Positions 26,837 through 35,920 of a stretch of 48,896 bases of DNA are shown here, piece after piece. This DNA is from Clostridia bacterium (GTDB lineage: Bacteria; Bacillota; Clostridia; UBA1212). The stretch covers positions 1-48,896 of the forward strand of contig JAGCZO010000051.1 in the NCBI GenBank assembly GCA_017959965.1, written 5' to 3'. The stretch's first letter is position 1. Every line of letters starts with the position of its first letter. Made by a program: the position numbers and the translations under genes. The notes under the pieces were generated by a model. It was not told where the DNA came from and made no database searches. It saw only the letters and a list, made by a program, of their open reading frames with translations.

Positions 26837-27946
26837 TCAGATCAGGTTTGCTTTTTCGAATTTTTTCTTTTCGGAGATGAGCGATTCGACTGCCGTTTCC
26901 GCAGTCTTCGCGGCGGTCTTTTTGTCTTTAAGGGTCTGAGGGAACTTTGCCTCGATCTCCTCTATCGCCTTTTTGGACGTAAAGAGCCTCCACCTCTTGT
27001 AGACCTTCCCGTCTTCCGGATTTGCCGCGAAATATTCCTCGCTGGAGCTCTTGTAATCTTCTATGACGGCGCGGTTTGCCGAGATCTCCTCGTCGAACTT
27101 TTTGATCCTGTCCACCGTGGAAGGCACCGCGTTGTACTGGGTCTTCAGCTTCTCGGCAACGGTCTTGTACTGAGAGCTGAACGGGCAGTTCATCTTCTCT
27201 TCGACCCTGGTGGGCACGATCAGACCGCCGCTCTTCACGACGTTCTTGTACCCGATAAGGTAGTTGACGGGCTTCCCGACGAGCTTTATATAGTCAAGAG
27301 TCTCGCTTATCAGCGACTTCTTCACCGCTTCAAGCTCGGGCCATTTGCGGAGAGTTTCAAGATTCATCAGATCGGCGCAGGCCTCGTAGTACTCGACAAA
27401 CCTGCAGGTACCGTCAAAATGATCCTTGGCAAGGTTCGCGTCGCCGTACACAAAGCCGGGGTCGTGGGTGTAGAATTCCTTTGTGAAGCCTGTCACCAGC
27501 GCCCTGAGTCTGGGAGCGAGAGCGGCAACGGCAGTACATCTGTCATCGCCAAAGTAACCGGAGGCCGCGGCGTTTTTGGCGGCGGTGATACCGTCTCTGA
27601 ATTTAAGTTCGAGAGGCTTTGAGAGCGCAGCGTTTGCAAGGCCTGCGAAAAGCTTTGCGCCGAAGGCATCCTTTCCGTCTCCGCCAAGAGCGGCAAAGGC
27701 CTTGTACGCGGTCTCAAACTCGCCTCTGTCGTAAGCCGCAAGAGCATCGTCAAAGGTCTCCGGAACCGCAGCGGGGACAACGCTTGCGTCCGGTGTTACG
27801 GCAGGTACGTTTGCGGCCGGATCCGGCTGGGGAACCGCTTCACCGGCAACCATTTTGGCCCCGCATTCTTCGCAAAAAAGCTGTTCTGTGCTGTCGTCGG
27901 CTTGAACCGAAAGTCCGCATTCCGGGCATTTGAAATATATAAGCAT
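26837..27946 (-). CDS. Zinc-ribbon protein of unknown function
   Basis: A 369-residue protein. The N-terminal zinc ribbon is visible (C7, C10, C25, C28), then a Pro/Ala/Val-rich linker (about 35-65), then an all-alpha region that begins with a TPR-like unit (DDALAAYDRGEFETAYKAF) and ends in a Lys/Glu-rich coiled-coil-like segment. I do not recognise the main domain. It is transcribed from its own promoter at 27981-28010, divergent from the AAA-peptidase gene, and is 15 nt from the sugar transferase gene. A second zinc-ribbon/TPR protein is at 40604. Confidence 0.8.
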   Translation of the reverse strand: MLIYFKCPECGLSVQADDSTEQLFCEECGAKMVAGEAVPQPDPAANVPAVTPDASVVPAAVPETFDDALAAYDRGEFETAYKAFAALGGDGKDAFGAKLFAGLANAALSKPLELKFRDGITAAKNAAASGYFGDDRCTAVAALAPRLRALVTGFTKEFYTHDPGFVYGDANLAKDHFDGTCRFVEYYEACADLMNLETLRKWPELEAVKKSLISETLDYIKLVGKPVNYLIGYKNVVKSGGLIVPTRVEEKMNCPFSSQYKTVAEKLKTQYNAVPSTVDRIKKFDEEISANRAVIEDYKSSSEEYFAANPEDGKVYKRWRLFTSKKAIEEIEAKFPQTLKDKKTAAKTAETAVESLISEKKKFEKANLI

Positions 27947-27980
27947 AACAGGCCTCCTTCTGGTTTTTATTGACGCTTTG

Positions 27981-28010
27981 ATTATACTATTTTCGGGTCT
28001 CCGTGTTCAA
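27981..28010 (-). promoter_or_regulatory. Promoter of the zinc-ribbon/sugar transferase unit
   Basis: The minus strand shows TTGAAC (28010-28005), an 18-bp spacer and a perfect TATAAT (27986-27981). The start ATG (27946) has GGAGG upstream. Confidence 0.75.
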
Positions 28011-28052
28011 GACAAAAATGTCTTCTCAGGCCCTTCCCCGCAAACTGTTCCC

Positions 28053-28081
28053 TTGACATTCACCCTTATCGCAATTAAAAT
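28053..28081 (+). promoter_or_regulatory. Promoter of the AAA-peptidase gene
   Basis: A consensus TTGACA (28053-28058), a 17-bp spacer and TAAAAT (28076-28081) give a strong vegetative promoter. The leader of about 90 nt runs to ATG 28180. Confidence 0.85.
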
Positions 28082-28179
28082 GAAGACTTGGAAGACCACT
28101 CTTTTGTCTACAATCGATTTCGGATCATTTCAGACTGCCGGCGGCGAAAAGACTGCCGCCCCGGCGCTAGGAGCATAGC

Positions 28180-31100
28180 ATGGCTGATACTAAAAACATT
28201 CAGATCTTTACGTGGGAGCCCTTGAACAAGCTGAACGTCATCGACGACGTTTCGTTTTCGAAGGCAATGGATTTTTTCAACAAAGGATATGTTGAAAGTG
28301 TAAAACCGGGCAAGAACGACTCCGGCGAAATCATTATCGAGGCGTATTTCAATGTCAAAGTGTGTTCACCCTTCCCCGAGGGGCTTGAACTTGAGTCCCA
28401 GAACAGATCTTCCAGGCTGACCATTAAGCCTAAGGCCGCCATCGGCACCTGCAGCGCGTGCACCTGCGACGAGCACAGATGCATTCCGCTGACTGCCGCA
28501 TATATCAAGTATCTTTCGGAGAGGAATCTGCTGAATTCCGCGCTGACCGAACGTGAAAGATTCAGATCTGCTCCGGGGTTCAGGAATTCGGTTTTTGAGT
28601 TTCAGTGGACCCCCGCCGGCGAGACCCTGGAGGTGATCCCTCAGCATTACATCGATTCCGCCTTGAAGATGCTTGACAACAGGCTTCTCACCATAAGGCC
28701 CAGACCCAATGATTCGGGATACATCAGCATCGATTTTGACGGAAGGATCTGCCACAAAAAGCAGGAAAACGATCCTCAGTTCACCTTCTCGGATCTCAAT
28801 CTGTTTCTCGAGAGACTTGAAGGTCAGCAGTCGAACATGGAGGACGGCATTGCCATCGGTCCCAAGTTCAATCCCTCCGTTTCCATATGCGAATCGGTCT
28901 GCCCCAACTGCAACTGCGAATTCTGCGTACCGGTGGTGGCCGCGTATATAAAGTATCTCAGGGACACAGGCAACGAGGACGCGGTGAGAAAAGCAGACGC
29001 CGCGAGGCATGAATCCCCCGAAAAGATACGTTACGGCACGAAGATGCCCTTGGCGGAAAACGAGGAGTTATCCAAAAACCTTGTGGAGCAGATCTCCTAC
29101 CTTCCCAAAAACCTTCTGGAAGGCGTTCAGAAACTCCTTGACAGCGGAAAGGCCTCGGTATTTCCGCACAGAAAGACGGAAAACGACGAGGAAGGGATCA
29201 TTGCCGATCTGGCTCTTTGGTACTACACCGACGGAAAAAAGCTTTCCGACGCGAAGACCATTGACGATTTCTTCTGCGACGACGCCGGCGGCGGGATCTT
29301 TGTCTACCACATCAAGACTCTTGAGTTCACGCGCAAGGACATACCCTTCTGGGACAAGGTGCTGAGGGCCACCGTTGCCCTTGATTACCTGAGAAAGTCC
29401 TCCTTCAACACCGAGACTCTCCAGTGGAGGCGCGCAAAGGTGGTCGACAAATTCATGCGCCACACGAAAAAAGTTCCCGGCCTTGAGAAGATCATGCGGC
29501 TTGCCGATAACGATAAGACCAACTCCCTTTTTGCCATCATCGAAGGAAGCAAGGACACAGGCAAAAAGAGGATCGTTGAGATCATCGCGGAGGTCCTTGC
29601 CCAGAGCGGCAAGATCAAAACCAAGGAATATCAGAAGTGCACCTTTGAAGAGCTGGGCCGCACCCTCATAAGAAACTATGAACCCGCCTACCGGGACGAG
29701 ACGAATCCCTACAGCTATCCCGCGGGCGCCTACTACGAGGGGCCGAAATACAATTTCTTCGAGCGTCAGGTTCTTTACGTTCTCACCGGTCTGAACCGCT
29801 TTTTGCGGGACGTTGAGGAGCAGGGACGCACGGACAAGAAGATCGAACACATCCTCCGGGTGCTGGGCCGCGCAGAGAAGGACACCTACGTGATAATCCT
29901 GGGCCTTACCCCGGAAGACGTGGACAGTTTCCTGGCCCTTGAGAACCGCTACAAATTCCTCTACGGCCAGAACAGGATCCACCTTGCCAATATGACCACG
30001 GAGGAGCTCTGCGACTCCTATCTTTCGGAGCTCTCCAAGAACGTCAGGGAGCAGATCACGGACGAGGACGCCTTCAGACAGGAGTTTGCCGAGTTCATGG
30101 CCTTCAACGAAAAGTTCCTGCCCATGGGCAACACCGAGCTGGTGAACTACCTTTCGAACTACAGCAACGTCGAAGGGAAGCCCGTTCTTCCGCCCAACGC
30201 CTACGATAACAGAAAAGCCGCCCTTGCCCTTGAGGAAATGGTTGGCATGAGCGCCATCAAGCAGCAGGTCAGGGACTTTGAGTCCTTCATGGCCTTCCAG
30301 AAAAAAGCCAAGGCCGCGGGTATCAACGTGGAGCACGGAAACCTTCACATGCTCTTTACCGGAAACCCCGGCACCGGCAAGACCACGGTGGCGAGGATCA
30401 TCGCGTCCATGCTTTTTGACATTGGCGTGCTCCCCAACAACAAACTTATCGAGGTCGAGAGGAAGGACCTTGTGGCTTCCTACGTGGGCCAGACCGCCAC
30501 CAAGACAGGCGATGTAATAAAGAAAGCCATGGGCGGCGTGCTTTTCATTGACGAGGCATACTCCCTTGCCCTTGACGACCACGACAGCTTCGGAAAGGAG
30601 GCCATCGCCACTCTCGTAAAAGCCATGGAGGACCACAAGGACAAACTCATCGTCATCCTCGCAGGCTACGAAAAGGAGATGTCGGAGTTCTTAAAATCCA
30701 ACTCGGGAATCGAGTCCAGGATCGGCTACACCTTCAGATTTGAGAACTACACCGTTTCCGAGCTTTCGGAAATGTACATAAGCACCCTGACAAAATACAA
30801 TTTCACTCTTTCTCCCGAGGTGCGCAAGGCCATGGAAGCGGTCACCGAGTTCTTCGTGAACAGGCGCTACTTCGGCAACGGCCGTTTTGTAAAGAAGATG
30901 GCCCAGGAGACTATAATAAGACACGCCAAAAACGAGGGCAAGGAAGGCTGGCAGCTGAACATCATCTCGGAGGACGACGTTCCCTCCGTTGAAGACATGT
31001 CCGCCAAGACCTCCGCCGAGGAATCCCATTCCTCCGGGCTTGAGAACCTCATCGGCCTTGACGATATCAAAGAGCAGATAAGAAAATTCAGAAACACCGT

Positions 31101-31887
31101 CGCCTTCAGAAGAAAAGCCCGTACCTACGGCGTAAGTATTCCCAGGGGCAACAACCACATGCTTTTCTGCGGCAACCCGGGAACCGGAAAGACCACCATC
31201 GCCAGGATCATGGCCCGGGAGCTTTACGACGCAGGCATCGTACCTGAAAACAAGCTGATCGAATGCGGCAGGCAGGACCTTGTGGGAATGTATCTCGGGC
31301 AGACGGCTCCGAAGACTCAGGACATGATCACGAGAGCCCTTGGCGGCGTACTCTTCATAGACGAAGCGTATTCTCTCACCTCCTCCGGAGGCCGGGGCGG
31401 CGACTCCTACGGCGAGGAAGCCGTGACGACGCTGGTAAAGGCAATGGAGGATTACAAGGACAACCTGGTGATCATATTCTCCGGCTACTCGGACAAGATG
31501 GACGAGTTCGTGGCCTCCAACCCCGGCATTGCCTCCAGGATCGGCTTCACCTTCAATTTCAAGGACTATACCGCCCAGGAACTCACCGATATTTTCAAGC
31601 TCAAAGTCAGAAAGACGGGGCTCAATGCCGACGATCCGGAGATGCTGGCAAAAGCCAAGAGCATTATGCAGTATTTCATTTCCGTGCCGAATTTCGGAAA
31701 CGGAAGATTCGCGGAGCGTGTGGTGCAGATGACCTACGAAATACACGCCGAGCGCTGCATGAATATTGACGATCCGGAGGAGCTCACGAAGATCACCTCC
31801 GCGGACATTCCTTCCATCAAATACCTCATCGAGCACATGTCCAACGGCGACGAAATGCTCAACCCCGAGGAGATCGAGGAATCCTAG
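28180..31887 (+). CDS. Multi-AAA+ protein with SWIM-like cysteine modules, part before the in-frame TAG
   Basis: The first 1235 residues of a protein that would be 1404 long with the TAG read. Residues 20-265 hold two related modules, each with an NDSG strand, a tight cysteine cluster (C91 C94 C96 H99 C101; C241 C244 C246 C249) and AAYIKYL: SWIM-like zinc sites. A degenerate AAA-like domain follows (about 400-620, GSKDTGKKR at 456). Two CbbX/SpoVK-type AAA+ domains come next, with GNPGTGKTT at 728 and again at 998; both have GGVLFIDEAYSL Walker B and SRIG arginine-finger regions. An acidic linker then reaches the TAG. SD AGGAG lies 6 nt before ATG 28180. The role is probably ATP-driven unfolding or remodelling for the peptidase domain beyond the TAG. 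Confidence 0.85.
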   Translation: MADTKNIQIFTWEPLNKLNVIDDVSFSKAMDFFNKGYVESVKPGKNDSGEIIIEAYFNVKVCSPFPEGLELESQNRSSRLTIKPKAAIGTCSACTCDEHRCIPLTAAYIKYLSERNLLNSALTERERFRSAPGFRNSVFEFQWTPAGETLEVIPQHYIDSALKMLDNRLLTIRPRPNDSGYISIDFDGRICHKKQENDPQFTFSDLNLFLERLEGQQSNMEDGIAIGPKFNPSVSICESVCPNCNCEFCVPVVAAYIKYLRDTGNEDAVRKADAARHESPEKIRYGTKMPLAENEELSKNLVEQISYLPKNLLEGVQKLLDSGKASVFPHRKTENDEEGIIADLALWYYTDGKKLSDAKTIDDFFCDDAGGGIFVYHIKTLEFTRKDIPFWDKVLRATVALDYLRKSSFNTETLQWRRAKVVDKFMRHTKKVPGLEKIMRLADNDKTNSLFAIIEGSKDTGKKRIVEIIAEVLAQSGKIKTKEYQKCTFEELGRTLIRNYEPAYRDETNPYSYPAGAYYEGPKYNFFERQVLYVLTGLNRFLRDVEEQGRTDKKIEHILRVLGRAEKDTYVIILGLTPEDVDSFLALENRYKFLYGQNRIHLANMTTEELCDSYLSELSKNVREQITDEDAFRQEFAEFMAFNEKFLPMGNTELVNYLSNYSNVEGKPVLPPNAYDNRKAALALEEMVGMSAIKQQVRDFESFMAFQKKAKAAGINVEHGNLHMLFTGNPGTGKTTVARIIASMLFDIGVLPNNKLIEVERKDLVASYVGQTATKTGDVIKKAMGGVLFIDEAYSLALDDHDSFGKEAIATLVKAMEDHKDKLIVILAGYEKEMSEFLKSNSGIESRIGYTFRFENYTVSELSEMYISTLTKYNFTLSPEVRKAMEAVTEFFVNRRYFGNGRFVKKMAQETIIRHAKNEGKEGWQLNIISEDDVPSVEDMSAKTSAEESHSSGLENLIGLDDIKEQIRKFRNTVAFRRKARTYGVSIPRGNNHMLFCGNPGTGKTTIARIMARELYDAGIVPENKLIECGRQDLVGMYLGQTAPKTQDMITRALGGVLFIDEAYSLTSSGGRGGDSYGEEAVTTLVKAMEDYKDNLVIIFSGYSDKMDEFVASNPGIASRIGFTFNFKDYTAQELTDIFKLKVRKTGLNADDPEMLAKAKSIMQYFISVPNFGNGRFAERVVQMTYEIHAERCMNIDDPEELTKITSADIPSIKYLIEHMSNGDEMLNPEEIEES
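31885..31887 (+). other. In-frame TAG between AAA+ and M41 peptidase regions
   Basis: The codons read GAA TCC TAG CAC ACA AGG ACC GCG GTG CAT GAG. The frame continues without a break and gives HTRTAVHELGH two lines on, the zinc site of an M41 peptidase. The TAG falls in a linker before the peptidase helix, so no specific residue is demanded here. Confidence 0.8.
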
Positions 31888-32394
31888 CACACAAGGACCG
31901 CGGTGCATGAGCTTGGCCACGCTGTGGTCTGCAAGATCCTCTTCCCCAATACCCCCATCGAGCGCATCACGATCTCAGCGGAGGGCAACGGCGCTCTCGG
32001 ATACGTGTCCCACAAGGGATACGGCCTTGGGAATAAGACCGCCTCCGACCTCAAGAAGCAGATCTGCGTCAGCATGGCCGGCATAGCGGCGGAGGAGCTG
32101 TTCCTCGGCGAGTACGGCAACGGCGGCACCTCCGATCTCGAAAACGCCACGGAGATCGCCTGGGCAATGATCTCCCGCTACGGCATGTCCTCAACCGGCT
32201 TCACGGTTGTCAAGGAACGTACCGAAAAGAGCAAGCAGGAGATCGACGAGATCCTCAGGAACTGCTTCGAAGACGCAAAGCACATCATTTCCGGAAACGT
32301 CAAGGCTCTCGAAAAGGCAAGAGACGTACTGCTTGCGCAGAAGAGCATCTCAGACGGGGAATTCACGAAAATACTGGAGTCCTCCGGAACCTGA
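31888..32394 (+). CDS. FtsH-like M41 peptidase domain, part after the in-frame TAG
   Basis: 168 codons in the same frame as the AAA+ part, directly after its TAG. HELGH (first His at residue 1243 of the joined protein) is the M41 zinc-binding HExxH. The pieces RITISAEGNGALGYVS, MAGIAAEEL and GGTSDLENATEIAWAMISRYGMS match the conserved order of the FtsH protease domain, including the third-ligand Asp in TSDLENAT. The gene ends at TGA 32392-32394. A separate start is possible at GTG 31903 (AAGGA upstream), but it would begin one residue before HELGH and cut off the first peptidase helix. The natural product is therefore most likely the joined AAA+/peptidase. Confidence 0.8.
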   Translation, partial: HTRTAVHELGHAVVCKILFPNTPIERITISAEGNGALGYVSHKGYGLGNKTASDLKKQICVSMAGIAAEELFLGEYGNGGTSDLENATEIAWAMISRYGMSSTGFTVVKERTEKSKQEIDEILRNCFEDAKHIISGNVKALEKARDVLLAQKSISDGEFTKILESSGT

Positions 32395-32423
32395 CACCTT
32401 TTAGAACTATATGACGCCAAAGA

Positions 32424-32456
32424 GGCCGGCCCCTTTTACAGTCAAATGGGCCGGCC
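32424..32456. terminator. Terminator between the convergent peptidase and rhamnosidase genes
   Basis: A perfect 9-bp G+C stem, GGCCGGCCC (32424-32432) / GGGCCGGCC (32448-32456), with a 15-nt loop. T-tracts are short (GTTTCG on plus, TCTTTGG on minus). It lies 30 nt after the plus stop and 33 nt after the minus stop. Confidence 0.7.
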
Positions 32457-32488
32457 GTTTCGTACGATCTTAATTATCTGATTTTCCG

Positions 32489-35050
32489 TCAAATTACGTC
32501 AAAAGTCCACTCGCCGGAACCCTTGACGTCGAGGGTTTTGCCGCCGATCATCACCGTGCAGAGCGTGCCCGCGGGAACCGTGATCACGTACCTTCTTACG
32601 CCTCCCTCTGAAGGCCCGTAGTTTACGGATATGGTGCCGTAAGGCGACTCCACGGAACAGGCCAAAGCGTTCACCTCTTCGACCTCAGATGGACATACGA
32701 TAAAGTGTTTATAGCCCGGAAGCGTGGGGATGATGCCCGCGATGCGCTCGTAGTACGACGCCATGAAGCCGCCGTGCATCGGATGGTTGTATGAAGCCAC
32801 GCCCACGTTTCTGTTCTTTTCCACAAAGTGCATGTCCGGACACTCCCACATTGACGTTGCTCCCGCGTCAAGCATGGTCCCGAAGCTTTCGTGAGCTCTG
32901 TTGAACAGGAACTTCATGGCAACGTCCGAACGGCCCTCCTCCATCAGAACGGGCACAAGGTACTTATTGGCGTATATGCCGGTGTACATCGCGTAGTCGT
33001 CCTCCTCAAGCTCTTTCAGCGTTGCCTCAAGCAAGAGTTCTCTTTCGCCCATAGGATACAGTCCCAGAGCCAGTGCGACGCCGTTGGAGCCGCTGTAGCG
33101 GTATGAATGCTTTTCAGCGTCGTAGAAGTGCCTTATCACTGACTTTTTTATCTTCTCCGCCAATTCGAAATACTTTTTTTCGTCGCTGTCTCCCAGCTCG
33201 CGGCAGATCTCGCCAAGCTTTTTGGCAACCTCGTAAAACATCATTGTCGAGGAGTGGGGCACAGGCATCCTGCGGGGCCATTCGTTGCCCCTTGGCGGAT
33301 CCCAGTCGCCAAGGCCGACGGAAATAACGTAGTCCTCCGCCCTGTCGCACTCATGCTTCAGCCACTTTTTCATCATATCGAGATTGGCTCTGATGGCATG
33401 CCTGTCGCCGGCATATTTCCAGAGCCAGTAGGGAATGATCACCTGAGCGCAGCCCCAGAGAGGTGAAGCCTCGCCGCAGCCTCTTTTGCCGGGGGCGATC
33501 ATCTGCCATACACCGTAGACCTTGTCGCTGGTTCTGATATCCTCCAGGTATTTTTCATAGGCCGCCACGCTGTCGTAGGAAAGAATGCCCCAGTTGCACA
33601 CCACCTGCGCGTCCCCCAGCCAGCCGCACTTTTCCCTTGCGGGGCAGTCCTCCGGGTAGCCGTGGTAGTTGGATCGGTAGGTGTTTCTCATGACTTTGTC
33701 AAGGTCGTTAAGGTCCTTGCAGTCAGAGTCAAAGCTTCCGGTCTCCTTGAAATCTGTTGAAAGCGCCAGGCCTTTTATCATGGACGGATCCGGCTCCGTA
33801 CCGTAGCCCTTTGAGAAATCGTGTATTCCGGTTATCTCAACGTATCTGAAGCCGTGGTAGGTAAACCTGGGCCTGAAGGTCTCGGGCTCAGGGCCTCCGC
33901 CGGCAATAAACATATCCTGCTGGATGCACTGTGTGGCGAAAGCGCCTGTGGATCTGTGGTCGAGATTGCCACCCTCCGAAAGCGCCTCCGAGGTCCTGAA
34001 AACGTAGCAGGCGCCTCTGGGGGAATTGGCGGGTATGGTGACCTCATAGGTCCCGGCGAAGTTCTCGCCCATATCGAATATCCACGCGCCGTCGCTTTTT
34101 CCGCTTTCGCAATGGTAACCGATGCAGGGGATCTCCCTTATGATCCTGACAGGTTCCATCAGGCATGGCGTCAACGCGCCCTTTGGCGTATCGTCTGTTC
34201 TGACTGCGCCCCATCCGGTCTCGGACCCCTCGGGATCCGCGAAATCTTCCGTCTCAAGTCTTCTGTCATACACTTCGCCGGCATAAATATTGTTGAGTGA
34301 GATCGGACTGTATTTGTACTTCCAGTTCTCCGTGCCGGTGAGAACTTCGGCGCTGCTGCCGTCCTCAAAAAGAAGCCTTAAGACCGCCTTTACGCAAACG
34401 TCACCGAAGATCATTCCGTTGCTCCCCCAGACTCTGCTTTGGGAATAAAAGCCCTCGCCAAGCAGGACAGCCAGGCAGTTTTTGCCTTCTTTTACGAGTT
34501 TTGTCACGTCGTGAGCTCTGTAGAGGAGCGTCTCCTCGTAGTTGGTTGCCGGCGGGTCAATGTAATTATCGTCCGTCCTCTCGCCATTGATATAGAACTC
34601 GCCAATGCCGAGTCCGCATCCCCAGAGGATCGCCCTACTGACCTTTTTGGCGACGTCAAATTTCGTTCTCAGATACGGAGCCCAGCCTGAGATATGCTCG
34701 GCAGGTTTTATCCACTCCGCCATGTTCCAGTCGGTTTCCGAAAGCTCCGTGATGAAGCCCGCCTCCTCCGACGCGGAATTGCCCTTGTTGTCAAAGGACG
34801 TGATCTTCACAACGTATTCGCAGGCATATTCAAGCCGGAGCCCCGAAGGCGACACGTCAACGCTCTCCTCTCCCGGGTCCACAACACCGGTATCGAAAAC
34901 TCTTTTTCCGCCCTTCAGTATCTCGATCCTGTAGGCTGTCTGGAAAACCTCGCTGGCGTCGTCTTCATATTTCCAGCCGAATCTGAGTCCCATGACCGGA
35001 ACGTTGAGGCACGGCGCCGCTCTGTTGATCTTGATATCATACACTCTCAT
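32489..35050 (-). CDS. Alpha-L-rhamnosidase (GH78)
   Basis: An 853-residue cytoplasmic enzyme without a signal peptide. Domains in GH78 order: an N-terminal fibronectin-like strand domain (to about 95), the rhamnosidase N and concanavalin-like domains (about 105-420), the (alpha/alpha)6 catalytic barrel (about 430-750) and a C-terminal beta-sandwich (about 760-853). The signature DCPAREKCGWLGDAQ holds the catalytic acid Glu, and GLGDWDPPRG lies further on. It should release L-rhamnose from glycosides taken up by the cell. ATG 35050 has GAGGTG 6 nt before it; GTG 35059 lies within that SD. It is 24 nt after the nitroreductase gene, probably co-transcribed. Confidence 0.9.
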   Translation of the reverse strand: MRVYDIKINRAAPCLNVPVMGLRFGWKYEDDASEVFQTAYRIEILKGGKRVFDTGVVDPGEESVDVSPSGLRLEYACEYVVKITSFDNKGNSASEEAGFITELSETDWNMAEWIKPAEHISGWAPYLRTKFDVAKKVSRAILWGCGLGIGEFYINGERTDDNYIDPPATNYEETLLYRAHDVTKLVKEGKNCLAVLLGEGFYSQSRVWGSNGMIFGDVCVKAVLRLLFEDGSSAEVLTGTENWKYKYSPISLNNIYAGEVYDRRLETEDFADPEGSETGWGAVRTDDTPKGALTPCLMEPVRIIREIPCIGYHCESGKSDGAWIFDMGENFAGTYEVTIPANSPRGACYVFRTSEALSEGGNLDHRSTGAFATQCIQQDMFIAGGGPEPETFRPRFTYHGFRYVEITGIHDFSKGYGTEPDPSMIKGLALSTDFKETGSFDSDCKDLNDLDKVMRNTYRSNYHGYPEDCPAREKCGWLGDAQVVCNWGILSYDSVAAYEKYLEDIRTSDKVYGVWQMIAPGKRGCGEASPLWGCAQVIIPYWLWKYAGDRHAIRANLDMMKKWLKHECDRAEDYVISVGLGDWDPPRGNEWPRRMPVPHSSTMMFYEVAKKLGEICRELGDSDEKKYFELAEKIKKSVIRHFYDAEKHSYRYSGSNGVALALGLYPMGERELLLEATLKELEEDDYAMYTGIYANKYLVPVLMEEGRSDVAMKFLFNRAHESFGTMLDAGATSMWECPDMHFVEKNRNVGVASYNHPMHGGFMASYYERIAGIIPTLPGYKHFIVCPSEVEEVNALACSVESPYGTISVNYGPSEGGVRRYVITVPAGTLCTVMIGGKTLDVKGSGEWTFDVI

Positions 35051-35074
35051 ATTCTTCACCTCTTTGATGATCGT

Positions 35075-35737
35075 TCAGTCCGCCCATTTGAAATTGTCTT
35101 TTCCCGCGGCGGCCTCGAAATGATATTTGACAATGCCGTAGTCGATATATCTGCAAGGTCCCGGCAGAGACTTGATCCTTACGCTTTTATCCGGAAGCAG
35201 CTCTATCCTGAACTGCTGCTGGTTGATCGCCGTCGGCGCCAGCATGGCCCCCTCGGCTCCTCTTTTGAACCATTCAGGCACGTCGCCCTCCGCCTTTATC
35301 AGCTTTTCGTAGGGCTTAGACCTGTGCTGTACACCTTCGTTCTCACCGTAGCCAAGGGCAATGACCACGTATATCTCATTGCCTTTTTCGGCGGTCACCT
35401 TGGATCTTTCGTAAGTTAGCGCTACCCAGCAGGTGTTCAGGCCAAGCCTCTGTGCATAAAGCACGAGCCTTTCTCCGTAATAGCCCGCCTGTTCCGCCAT
35501 GTTCTCCGGTCCTTCGATCACAAAATAGTTTCTGCAGCCGGAGAAGCTTCCGTAGTGCGGTTTTGCCGCCTTGAAAGCCTCGGGCTCGTCCACGAAAAGC
35601 CTTACGTTAAGTCCGCTTTCCCTGTTGACAGTCTCCGCTTCAGCCCTCAGGGCGTCCGCAAGCTCCTTCTCCACCGCAACGTTTTTATATCGCCTGACCG
35701 AATGTCTCCGGCGCATTATATCAAGAATATCCTCCAT
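35075..35737 (-). CDS. Nitroreductase-family flavoprotein
   Basis: A 220-residue protein of the nitroreductase / FMN-dependent family. The N-terminus MRRRHSVRRYKN holds the phosphate-binding Arg pair, and the middle has YGERLVLYAQRLGLNTCWVAL, a family hallmark. The C-terminal half (MLAPTAINQQQFRIE) also fits. It probably reduces an organic substrate with NAD(P)H. ATG 35737 begins at the family's usual place; upstream codons to 35812 would cross the terminator hairpin. The SD is weak (GGTGGA). It precedes the rhamnosidase gene. Confidence 0.85.
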   Translation of the reverse strand: MEDILDIMRRRHSVRRYKNVAVEKELADALRAEAETVNRESGLNVRLFVDEPEAFKAAKPHYGSFSGCRNYFVIEGPENMAEQAGYYGERLVLYAQRLGLNTCWVALTYERSKVTAEKGNEIYVVIALGYGENEGVQHRSKPYEKLIKAEGDVPEWFKRGAEGAMLAPTAINQQQFRIELLPDKSVRIKSLPGPCRYIDYGIVKYHFEAAAGKDNFKWAD

Positions 35738-35760
35738 AAAAGTCCACCGTCCGATCTTTT

Positions 35761-35798
35761 TAAAAAAGACCGGAAGAAAATGATCGATTTCTCCGGCC
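35761..35798 (-). terminator. Terminator hairpin in the nitroreductase leader
   Basis: On the minus strand GGCCGGA (35798-35792) pairs with TCCGGTC (35774-35768), one G-T pair, followed by TTTTTT. A competing hairpin (CCGGTC...GATCGG, 35773-35751) would occupy the T-run. It may end the upstream DUF6935 transcript or act as an attenuator, since it lies only 24 nt before ATG 35737 and downstream of the possible promoter at 35921. Confidence 0.55.
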
Positions 35799-35920
35799 TT
35801 TAAAATGATCACATATTCATGCGTTAAACCTTATCATGTTATTGCCAATGCAAACACTCTTATTTCGCTATCATGCGCGTTTGTTGTCTCTCGATCAAAA
35901 CAAACAATCTTTCTTCTGAT

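Noticed and set aside
27930-28178. Small plus-strand protein with hydrophobic start in the divergent gap
   Set aside because: It overlaps two good promoters and the start of the neighbouring gene, has no SD and no recognisable features.
29068-31920. Long open frames antisense to the AAA-peptidase gene
   Set aside because: They are G+C-driven shadows; the plus-strand frame has full AAA motifs and a promoter.
31903-32394. Separate M41 peptidase gene starting at GTG 31903 with AAGGA upstream
   Set aside because: It would begin one residue before the zinc motif, without the first helix of the domain; continuous frame through TAG is a better explanation, though re-initiation is not excluded.
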